From: an uncultured Holophagaceae bacterium
Lineage (GTDB): Bacteria > Acidobacteriota > Holophagae > Holophagales > Holophagaceae
Assembly (NCBI GenBank): GCA_903890595.1
Contig: CAITBU010000293.1
Coordinates: forward strand, 1 to 23,568
Direction: 5' to 3'
Length of the DNA stretch: 23,568 bases
The notes beneath the pieces were generated by a model. It made no database searches. It was given only the letters and a program-made list of their open reading frames with translations, and was not told the DNA's origin. A program made the position numbers and the translations under genes. This document shows positions 14,842 through 21,805 of the stretch, in pieces (position 1 is the first letter of the stretch; the number at the start of each line of letters is the position of its first letter).

Positions 14842-15160
14842 CTTTCTGTCACACCACCGTCACATGAACGTTGCCAAACACTTACAGACAGGCTCCGTTT
14901 CCCTGTGGAAAAGCCTGCGGATATGGCCATTAGAGACAGCCTAAACCCTGTTCGGGTATGGGTTTCCTACCTCTAGAATAACATTCTGCAATCTATGTAT
15001 CTGTGTTATTTTGCAATATTTGCATAGATGATCTGGACAGAATTTGAATAATTGACCAGATATTTAGTTTTCCACAATTGCTTTTCCCCAGCAATGCCAT
15101 GAAAAAGGCTCGAATCCTGCCCTGCAGGTCACCAAAACCACCGCAAAATTTTCTGCTTCG
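14842..15160. other. 319-bp non-coding, A+T-rich gap between converging TPR gene and smc
   Basis: No gene is supported here. 14889-14917 is a hairpin (CAGGCT/AGCCTG enclosing TTTCC/GGAAA). TTTTCCACA occurs at 15068-15076, and its complement TGTGGAAAA at 14904-14912; each differs from the DnaA box TTATCCACA by one base. Between them lies the most A+T-rich stretch of the window (about 14975-15070), with small dyads AGAAT-AAC-ATTCT and TGCAA-TAT-TTGCA. AAACCC/GGGTTT (about 14941-14963) may be a weak terminator of the TPR gene. ATTGCT/AGCAAT (15077-15095) is a short hairpin. Confidence 0.7.
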
Positions 15161-18100
15161 TCATACGAGGGATTCAGCCTCGCGCAGCTGCACGCTCACC
15201 AGCCGAGAGCACCCGGCCTCCTCCATGGTCACGCCATACAGGGTGTCGGCGGCCACCATGGTGGGCTTCTGGTGGGTGATGACGATGAACTGGGTGTCGG
15301 CCTTCATCTTCTGCACCATGGCGGCGAACCGGCCCACGTTGGCCTCGTCGAGGGGCGCATCCACCTCGTCCAGCACGCAGAAGGGGCTGGGCTTGAAGTG
15401 GAAGATGGCAAAGAGCAGCGAGATGGCGGTGAGGGCTTTCTCGCCGCCGCTGAGGAGGGTGAGGGACTTGGCAGACTTGCCCGGCGGCTGGGCGGTGATC
15501 TCGATGCCGCACTCCAGCAGGTTGCGGGGATCCTCCAGGATCAGCTGCGCACTCCCACCGCCGAAGGCTTCCCGGAACACTTCCTGGAAGCGCAGATTGA
15601 TGTAGTCAAAGGCCTCCTGGAAGCGCTCCTCGCTGGTGGCGTTGATCTCCGTAATGGTGGCCTCGAGGTTGCCGATGGCGGCGGTGACATCGGCCCGCTG
15701 CTCATTCATGAAGGCCAGGCGGGCCTCCGCTTCCTCCAGCTCCTGGATGGCCAGGGGGTTCACCCCGCCCAGCTCCAGGCGGCGGCCCTGCAGCTCATTC
15801 AGGCGCGTCTGGTGGATCAGCTCGCCCTCTTCCCAGGCGGCGCGCTCGGCGTCGTCGAGGCCCGCCAGGAAGGCCGGCACCTCCAGCCCCAGGGCCAGCT
15901 CAACTTCCTTGGACAGGGCCTCCTGGCTGCCCTGGACCTGGGCCCCGTGGAGGAGCACTTCCTGGTGCTGGGCCCGGGCGTTCTCCAGGGCCTCCTGGAA
16001 CTCGCGTGCGCCCCGTTCCTGGACGCGCAGGGTCTCCTGGCCCAGCTCCAGCCGAGGCTGGGCTTCCTGGGCCTGAGCCTGGATCCCGGCCCGCTCCTCC
16101 AGCAGGGTCTGGGACTCGGCCTCCAGCTCTGCCAGGCGGTGGGTACAGGCTTCCCCACGCTCGGCCTGGCCCGCCACCTCGGCCTCTAGGCCCTGGCGCT
16201 CGGTCTCCAGATCGAAGCGACCCCGCTGAGTCAGCTGCAGGTGACGCTCGTGCCCGTCCCGCTCGGCCCAGGCGGCATCCCGGCTGCGGGCGGCCTCGAG
16301 GCGCTCGTCACGGCGCTCGTCCATGCGGAGCCGCGCCTGCCGGACCCCGTCCTCAGCCTGGCCGATCGCCTCTTCCAGGGCGGCATCCACGGCCTCCTCC
16401 GGATGGCTGTCCAGCTCGCGCAGGAGGTCTCGGAGGCGCTGGATCTCAGTCTCGATCTGTTCCCACAGGGCATCCGCCCGCTCGCTGGCCGCCTGAATCT
16501 CGCCCAACTGACCCTGCACCGAGTTGCCCTGACCCGTGAGGGCCTCCACCCGCCGCCGCAGACCACGCAGGTCCTCGTCGATCTCCAGGGACCGCTCCCG
16601 GGCCGCCCGGGCCTCGGCACCGGCCTGGTTGCGACGGGCCTCCAGGGCCTCCAGTTGGTCCAGCAGGGCTTCCCGGCTGGCCTTGGCCGCCTCCTGCTCG
16701 GCCCGGAGCTTCAGGGGCGAGGCGGCGGGCGCAGAGACACCCAGTTGCAGTGGGCCATAGGGCAGGCGGATGAAGGCCGGAGAGACCAAGGCCAGGTCCG
16801 GATGGGCCTGGGCCAGAGCCGGCAGGTCCACATCGGCGCAGCGGAAGGCGCGGTCCAGCAAGATGCCCAGGGGACGCTGGGTGGAGGCCCAGCGCAGGTG
16901 GGTGCGGAGGGGCTCGCAGCCCGGGGGCGTCGCCGGCACCGGCGCGGTGGCCTCCAGGGCCAGCAGCAGGTGGCCCGGGGCCCCCGCAGCGCGTGCCGCC
17001 AGGGCCGTATCGGCGCCCAGGGCCTGCAGCCACACCCCCAGCAGGCGCTCCAGATCAGGGCGCTGAGCCTCGTCCACCGAGAGCAGCTCCACCAGAGCAG
17101 TGGGGCGCAGGCCCTGCTCCTTGAGCCAGCCCAGGCCCCTCTGCAGCTCCGCATCCCCGAAGGCCCGGGCCAGCAGGTCCGACAGCTGACGCAAGCGCCG
17201 CTCGCTGGCTTCCAGCTCGGCTTCCGTGCGGTGGCGCTCCTGCTCCAGGTTCCGCAGGGCTTCCTCGAGGACCTCGGCCTGCCGGCGCTGCTCCAGGGCG
17301 CCGTCCTCGGCCCCCTCCAGCTGGGTCTGCAGGCCCTCCAGGGTGCGAGCCACGGTGGCGGCCTCTGCCAGCAGGCCATCCAGGCGCGGGGCCCGAATGG
17401 ACTCTTCGTGGTTGAGGGCGTCCAGCCGACCTTCCAGCTGGGCGATCTGGCTCTGGAAACCCAGCCGCTGCCGCTGGCGCACCAGGGCCTCCTGCTGGCT
17501 GGCGGCCTTCTGATTCTTCAGCCCCTGGAGGCCCGCCTCCTCGTGACGCAGGGCCCCCTGGGCCAGGGCCACCGCTTCATCCGCCGCTGCCAGTCCGGCC
17601 TCACAGGTCGCCAGGCGAGCGCCGGCTTCCAGGACCATGGCCTCGAGGGCGGTGAAGGAGTCCCCGGTTTCGGACAGCCGGTCCGTCAGGGCGTGGATCC
17701 GCTCGCTGAGACGCTGCCCCTGGGCCTGAGCCTCTTCCCGGCGCTCCACCTGAAAGCCGCGCTCCTGCTCCGCCAGCTGCAGCCTCTGATCGAGCCCCAA
17801 CATGGCGGCGGCTCGGCGGGCCTGGGCCTGTTGCTGCTCATCCACGGACAGCCGCAGGGTCTCGACCTCGGAGGCCTTCTCGGAGACCTGGGCGGTGAGC
17901 TCAGCGACCCGCCGTTCGGCCTGGTCCAGCTGATCCAGGATGCGCTCCTTGGCGGCCTCCAGCTCCACGGCCTTGCCCGCCAGCAGGATGCGCTGGGTGG
18001 CCTTGATCTCGCTGTCCAGTTCCTTGGCCTTCCGGGCCCGGGCGGCTTGTCGGCGCAGGGACTCCATCTGCTTGTTGAGCTCAAAGAGGATGTCATCCAG

Positions 18101-18670
18101 CCGCTGCAGGTTGGCGCGGGTCTCGTCCAGGCGGCGCTCGGCCTCGCCGCGGCGCAGCTTGTAGCGGGTGATGCCGGCGGCCTCTTCCAGCAACAACCGG
18201 CGGTCCTTGGGGCGACTACTGAGGATGAGATCGATCTGTCCCTGCTGAATGAAGCTGTAGGCCCGGGTACCCATGCCCGTGTCGAGGAGCAGATCCTGGA
18301 CATCCTTGAGGCGGGCCTCCCGGCCATTGATGCGGTACTCGCTCCCCGTGTCCCGATAGAGCCGGCGGGAGATGCCCACCTCGCGGACCGCTCCGGGCAG
18401 GGTGGGATCTGGCATCTCCAGGACCAGCTTCACCTCAGCCAGGCCCATGGGTCGCCGCTGGGCGGTGCCGCCAAAGATCACGTCGGACATCTCCGCGCCC
18501 CGGAGCATGGAGGGCCGCTGCTCGCCCAGCACCCAGGCCAGGCTGTCAGAAATATTGGACTTGCCGCAGCCATTCGGCCCCACCACCGCCGTCATGCCCC
18601 CCGGGAAGCTGAGCTTCTGGGCATCGGCGAAGGACTTGAATCCGTGGAGTTCGAGGGAGATCAGGCGCAC
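15161..18670 (-). CDS. smc: Chromosome segregation ATPase SMC
   Basis: 1169 residues, normal for bacterial SMC. Walker A is GPNGCGKSN (31-39), then QQGQIDLIL and LLEEAAGITRYKLR (about 161-174). Two long Glu, Arg, Ala, Leu and Gln-rich coiled-coil arms (about 170-500 and 650-1000) flank a hinge at about 505-645. The C-terminal head has the signature LLSGGEKAL (about 1072-1080) and Walker B FCVLDEVDAPLD with D1101 and E1102. SMC dimers with ScpA and ScpB extrude and compact the chromosome. The start is GTG at 18668-18670, which gives the conserved MRLISLELHGFKSF; GGAG is ten bases upstream. The hinge lacks the glycine-rich GGSxTGG segment of classical hinges (see findings). scpA and scpB are not in the window. 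Confidence 0.95.
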   Translation of the reverse strand: MRLISLELHGFKSFADAQKLSFPGGMTAVVGPNGCGKSNISDSLAWVLGEQRPSMLRGAEMSDVIFGGTAQRRPMGLAEVKLVLEMPDPTLPGAVREVGISRRLYRDTGSEYRINGREARLKDVQDLLLDTGMGTRAYSFIQQGQIDLILSSRPKDRRLLLEEAAGITRYKLRRGEAERRLDETRANLQRLDDILFELNKQMESLRRQAARARKAKELDSEIKATQRILLAGKAVELEAAKERILDQLDQAERRVAELTAQVSEKASEVETLRLSVDEQQQAQARRAAAMLGLDQRLQLAEQERGFQVERREEAQAQGQRLSERIHALTDRLSETGDSFTALEAMVLEAGARLATCEAGLAAADEAVALAQGALRHEEAGLQGLKNQKAASQQEALVRQRQRLGFQSQIAQLEGRLDALNHEESIRAPRLDGLLAEAATVARTLEGLQTQLEGAEDGALEQRRQAEVLEEALRNLEQERHRTEAELEASERRLRQLSDLLARAFGDAELQRGLGWLKEQGLRPTALVELLSVDEAQRPDLERLLGVWLQALGADTALAARAAGAPGHLLLALEATAPVPATPPGCEPLRTHLRWASTQRPLGILLDRAFRCADVDLPALAQAHPDLALVSPAFIRLPYGPLQLGVSAPAASPLKLRAEQEAAKASREALLDQLEALEARRNQAGAEARAARERSLEIDEDLRGLRRRVEALTGQGNSVQGQLGEIQAASERADALWEQIETEIQRLRDLLRELDSHPEEAVDAALEEAIGQAEDGVRQARLRMDERRDERLEAARSRDAAWAERDGHERHLQLTQRGRFDLETERQGLEAEVAGQAERGEACTHRLAELEAESQTLLEERAGIQAQAQEAQPRLELGQETLRVQERGAREFQEALENARAQHQEVLLHGAQVQGSQEALSKEVELALGLEVPAFLAGLDDAERAAWEEGELIHQTRLNELQGRRLELGGVNPLAIQELEEAEARLAFMNEQRADVTAAIGNLEATITEINATSEERFQEAFDYINLRFQEVFREAFGGGSAQLILEDPRNLLECGIEITAQPPGKSAKSLTLLSGGEKALTAISLLFAIFHFKPSPFCVLDEVDAPLDEANVGRFAAMVQKMKADTQFIVITHQKPTMVAADTLYGVTMEEAGCSRLVSVQLREAESLV

Positions 18671-18764
18671 AGAGTCAGTGCTCCGGAGAGGGGATGGGGA
18701 ACATTCCTTTCCATCATCCCATAACGGGAGAGGAATCCGAGTCGGCTATCCGGCGGAGGTCCCC

Positions 18765-18793
18765 TTGGGAATCAGCCCGAAGCCCGGTAGACT
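18765..18793 (+). promoter_or_regulatory. Candidate promoter of the pilus/secretion operon
   Basis: TTGGGA (18765-18770) and TAGACT (18788-18793) are separated by exactly 17 bases, each 4 of 6 to consensus; TAGACT is identical to the -10 of the tRNA-Ala promoter. It would leave a leader of about 100 bases before the GTG at 18903. The gap 18671-18902 between smc and this operon holds no other recognised feature. Confidence 0.45.
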
Positions 18794-18902
18794 CGGTTCT
18801 TCCCAGGCCATGTCCGGAGCCACCTGTGCAGCTTTGCCAAGCCCTCGAGCAGGATCCTGCGGCCCCTGGCCGCCAGCGGGGGCATGGGGGCGGGGTTCAG
18901 CC

Positions 18903-19634
18903 GTGAAGAACCCCCTGTTCACCCCCCCCGAGGCATCTCTGCTCTGGCTGGAGGCCCACCGGGTGCTGGCGGGCTCCTTCAACCATGTCATCCAGGGCCC
19001 ACCTGGGGAAGACGTGTTGCTGCAGGCCCTCGCCGCCCTGCCCCAGGGACCCTCCCGCTGGGTCGTGGACGACCTCTGGTGCCCCTCGGTCCTGATCCGG
19101 GACATCCCTGAGCTCCCCAAGGGCGCCGAGGCCCAGGAGGCCTTCTTCCGGTGGCGGTTTGCGCAGATCCTCTCCCTGGAGGAGCCCCACTTCGTGCAGG
19201 CCCTGGAGGTCGAGTCCGGGCTCTGGCTGACGGCCGGGATCCGCCAGGACTTCCGCGATGAGCTGCTGCAGCTGGCCCTGCGCACGGACCGCGTGGTCCA
19301 TGCCCTGACGCCCCGCTGGCTGCACCTCTACAACATCCTCGCCCCCTCCCTCACCATGCCGGGCATGCTCCTGAGCCTGAGCCCCACGGAGCCCGGCCTC
19401 TACGCCGGCACCCTGGTGGCCTGGGGCCGCACGCTCTGCCTGCTACGCCAGTGGTCCGAGCCTCTCTCCCCCGAAGGCTGGCTGGAGGAGCGCATCGCCC
19501 CCAGTGCGGCCTTCCTCCAGCGGGAGTCCCGGAAGCCCCAGCAGCTCTACATCTGGGGCGCAGCCACTTGGCCCCAGGCTGATCTGCCCGTCCGCTTCCT
19601 CGATGACCGCGCGGTCCTGGGAGAGGCGCGCTGA
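18903..19634 (+). CDS. PilM/GspL-like protein, first gene of the pilus-assembly operon
   Basis: 243 residues from the GTG at 18903 (MKNPLFTPPEASLLWLEAHRV). An in-frame ATG at 18810 is possible but has no ribosome site and adds a Pro/Gly-rich stretch; the open frame further upstream is only antisense to smc. No signal peptide or membrane helix is present. The segment WVVDDLWCPSVLIRDIPE, then FFRWRFAQIL, and later RVVHALTPRWLHLYNILAP resemble in spacing the actin-like fold of PilM (a strand, the R-x-R/K helix, and the second subdomain), but it is shorter than PilM and has no clear ATP-binding motif. Its position before a PilN-like gene, with stop and start overlapping by one base, is the main support. 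It would bind the PilN-like cytoplasmic tail. Confidence 0.6.
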   Translation: MKNPLFTPPEASLLWLEAHRVLAGSFNHVIQGPPGEDVLLQALAALPQGPSRWVVDDLWCPSVLIRDIPELPKGAEAQEAFFRWRFAQILSLEEPHFVQALEVESGLWLTAGIRQDFRDELLQLALRTDRVVHALTPRWLHLYNILAPSLTMPGMLLSLSPTEPGLYAGTLVAWGRTLCLLRQWSEPLSPEGWLEERIAPSAAFLQRESRKPQQLYIWGAATWPQADLPVRFLDDRAVLGEAR

Positions 19635-20566
19635 TGGCCGTTCCAGTCCTTGCCCTCAACCTTGCCCCCCGCCCCAGCCTCTGGCGGCAGCGCCACCGAA
19701 CCCTGGGCTGGGTGGCCCTCGCCTTCGGCGCAGCGGTGCTCCTGGGCAGCATCGGCTTCACCTGGCGGGCCTACCACCAGGCAGACCGCGCCGGCCGGGA
19801 TGCCGTCAGCCTCACCGAGGAGGCCCGACGGGCTTCCCGCCAGGAACAGCAGATCCAGGCCTCGCTCCAGGAGATGGACGCAGCCAAAGAACAGGCCCGC
19901 TGGAAGCTGGCCGAGCGCATCCTCCAGGAGCGCGCCCTGCCCTGGTCCCGCCTTACGGCAGAACTGGAGCAGTGCATGGTGCCGGACATGCGGCTGAAGG
20001 GCCTGCAGCGGGCCCGGAGCAGCGCCCAGCAGGTGGTGCTCAAGCTCAAAGGCGAGGCCCGCACCCGGGAGGCCGAAGCGGCTTTCGTGGAGGCGCTACG
20101 CGGCACGCCGGTCTTCGCTCAGGTGGTCCTGGAGCGCGAGTCTGAGCGCACCGGTGGCGGCTGGGACTTCGAGATCACCCTGCCCGCAGCAGCCGTTCCC
20201 CCGCCCTTTAAGCTCAAGGTCATCAACCAGACACCCGCTGGGCAGGCCCCTGCTGCGGTTCGCACACCGGTGGCAGGCAAGCCCAGCCGTCCCGTCGCCG
20301 TGGCCCTGCCGACCCCACCCCAGCCCGTGAAGCCCATTCGGCCCACCCAGCCAGCCCCGGGTTCGGCGCAGCCCGGCCTCGGCCGCCCTGCGGCAGGCCT
20401 GGGTATCCAACCGCCCCAGCCAACCACGCGCCCGGCTCCCCAGGCTATTCCGGCGGTTACGCAGCCGCTGCCCCAGCCGACCCCCGCACCGCCTACCGAG
20501 GAAGAGGAAACGGGGCGGGTCCGCCGCACGCGCATCCGTCCTCCCGCAGCGAGGCCACCCCGATGA
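19634..20566 (+). CDS. PilN-like inner-membrane assembly protein with long Pro-rich tail
   Basis: 310 residues. The short cytoplasmic start MAVPVLALNLAPRP resembles the PilN (I/L)NLLP motif that docks into PilM. One membrane helix spans about 24-44. A coiled coil (about 48-100) leads to a small alpha/beta domain (about 105-185, KGLQRARSSAQQVVLKLKGEA...) of the PilN/GspL ferredoxin-like type. Residues about 190-310 are a Pro, Ala, Gln and Thr-rich tail ending in RVRRTRIRPPAARPPR, which ordinary PilN lacks. The tail lies in the periplasm and could reach the peptidoglycan or the secretin. It overlaps the PilO-like gene by four bases (ATGA). Confidence 0.72.
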   Translation: MAVPVLALNLAPRPSLWRQRHRTLGWVALAFGAAVLLGSIGFTWRAYHQADRAGRDAVSLTEEARRASRQEQQIQASLQEMDAAKEQARWKLAERILQERALPWSRLTAELEQCMVPDMRLKGLQRARSSAQQVVLKLKGEARTREAEAAFVEALRGTPVFAQVVLERESERTGGGWDFEITLPAAAVPPPFKLKVINQTPAGQAPAAVRTPVAGKPSRPVAVALPTPPQPVKPIRPTQPAPGSAQPGLGRPAAGLGIQPPQPTTRPAPQAIPAVTQPLPQPTPAPPTEEEETGRVRRTRIRPPAARPPR

Positions 20567-21144
20567 CCAGTCCCCTCCGCGCGAGCCGCCTCCGCCTGGC
20601 CCTGGGCATCCTGGGGACCACGCTGGGCCTGGCTGTGGCCCTCTTCCTGCTGCCGAACGCCTCCCAGCAGCTGTCGCAGCAACTGAAGGCACGGCGAGAT
20701 GCCGAGCAGGGCCGCAACCAGCAGGTCGAGCACCTCAAGGAGCTCCAGAGCCTGGCCGATCGCCTCCGCCGAGGCCAGCAGGCCCTGGCCGGACTGGAGG
20801 CCCGCCTGCCCCGTGGGTCCGCCGGCGAGCTGCAGTGGAGCCTGAGCAAGACCCTCCATCAGCTGGCCCGGAAACACAACCTCCGCCTGGTCACCGTGAA
20901 GTACGGCCTGCCCAGCAAGGAGGGAGCCCGCGGCTCCGACCTGGAGGCCGTGGAAGTGGAGTTCGTCGCCTTGGGCCTCTACGCAGACCACAAGAACTTC
21001 ATGATGGAGCTGGAAGGTTCGGGCCTGCCCTTCGCCGTGCGGGATGGCCGCCTGGAAGAGAGCCCCGAAGGTGCTCGCCTGAACATCATCCTCCGCGCCT
21101 TCCGCAAGACCGGGACACCGGACCGCGAGGAGGGTGAGGCATGA
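20563..21144 (+). CDS. PilO-like inner-membrane assembly protein
   Basis: 193 residues. A membrane helix at about 11-30 is followed by a Gln/Lys/Glu-rich coiled coil (about 33-78, SQQLSQQLKARRDAEQGRNQ). Then comes a small alpha/beta domain (about 85-185) with LPRGSAGELQWSLSKTLHQLARKHNLRL and VEVEFVALGLYADHKNFMMELEGS. This is the usual PilO/GspM pattern of 'helix, coil, ferredoxin-like', including the phrase that reads like 'Y..l..Fl..le' in PilO proteins. PilO pairs with PilN in the periplasm. ATGA overlaps on both sides give tight translational coupling. Confidence 0.75.
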   Translation: MTSPLRASRLRLALGILGTTLGLAVALFLLPNASQQLSQQLKARRDAEQGRNQQVEHLKELQSLADRLRRGQQALAGLEARLPRGSAGELQWSLSKTLHQLARKHNLRLVTVKYGLPSKEGARGSDLEAVEVEFVALGLYADHKNFMMELEGSGLPFAVRDGRLEESPEGARLNIILRAFRKTGTPDREEGEA

Positions 21145-21788
21145 GCACAGCCCCTCGCAGCAGCGACCTCCAAGGCATGCTCCAGGAGCTGCGCAGCAAC
21201 CGCAAGACCCAGGCGGCCCTGGCAGGCTTTGTCCTCATGCTGGGTGTCCTGTTCTATACCGTCTTTGCCTCGGATGCACCGAAGACCCGCCGGGCCACCG
21301 ATGGCCGCACGGGGACCAGCCTCGACTCCCGGCAACTGCAGGGCCTCCGCAAGCTGCCAGACCTGGCCGCCCTGGACCTGGCCGGCGAGCTCCCACCCAA
21401 GCCCAAGGTGCTCCGGGACGTCTTCATGTTCGAGGCCCCGCCGGTCCCGGTGAAGCCGCCACCGCCGCCACCTCCCCCGCCCCCGCCCTCTCCGGAGGAT
21501 GTCGAGGCTCAGCGCAAGGCCCAGGCCAAGGCGGCCGAGTTCGCCACCCGCCCCCAGGACCTCCGTTACCTTGGCTTCTTCAAGGGCACGCCCTCGGGCT
21601 TGGTGGGAGCTTTCATGAAGGGCGAAGAGCCCGTCACCCTGACCCCGGGAACGGTGGTCCGGGAGCGCTGGAAGCTGGTCGCTGTCCTTGATACCCGCGC
21701 CGAATTCCAGAACCTGACTTACCCGGACCTGAAGTTGGTCCTGGAGACCCGCGAAGCCTCTGGCGGCGCGGCTTCGAACCAATTCTGA
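21141..21788 (+). CDS. PilP/GspC-like secretin-linking protein with polyproline spacer
   Basis: 215 residues. A single membrane helix (about 26-44) replaces the lipoprotein signal of classical PilP. A spacer contains eleven consecutive prolines (106-116) before an Ala/Lys/Gln helix. The C-terminal domain (about 139-203: LRYLGFFKGTP, then TLTPGTVVRERWKLVAVLD, then LKLVLETRE) has the short beta-sandwich pattern of PilP and the GspC homology region, which contact the N-domains of the secretin. The membrane anchor plus proline spacer is GspC-like, while the gene order is that of PilP. It is 17 bases before the secretin start. Confidence 0.7.
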   Translation: MSTAPRSSDLQGMLQELRSNRKTQAALAGFVLMLGVLFYTVFASDAPKTRRATDGRTGTSLDSRQLQGLRKLPDLAALDLAGELPPKPKVLRDVFMFEAPPVPVKPPPPPPPPPPPSPEDVEAQRKAQAKAAEFATRPQDLRYLGFFKGTPSGLVGAFMKGEEPVTLTPGTVVRERWKLVAVLDTRAEFQNLTYPDLKLVLETREASGGAASNQF

Positions 21789-21805
21789 ACCGAAGGATGA
21801 CCCCG

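Noticed and set aside
14842..15160. A dif (XerC/XerD) site
   Set aside because: I looked for two 11-base arms around a 6-8 base centre; CTAGAATAACATTCT has one arm-like half, but no convincing second arm was found, so it is left only as a test in the findings.
15078..15605. Small plus-strand gene starting in the A+T-rich gap
   Set aside because: Nearly all of it is antisense to the conserved C-terminal head of smc, and no ribosome binding site precedes it.
16241..18724. 827-codon plus-strand open frame opposite smc
   Set aside because: It is antisense to the well-supported smc gene; its Gln/Gly/Leu/Arg-rich translation has no domain and is produced by the G+C-biased third positions of smc.
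18372..18902. N-terminal extension of the PilM-like protein back to 18372
   Set aside because: The extension is antisense to the start of smc and crosses the candidate promoter at 18765-18793; the residue pattern becomes protein-like only from the GTG at 18903.
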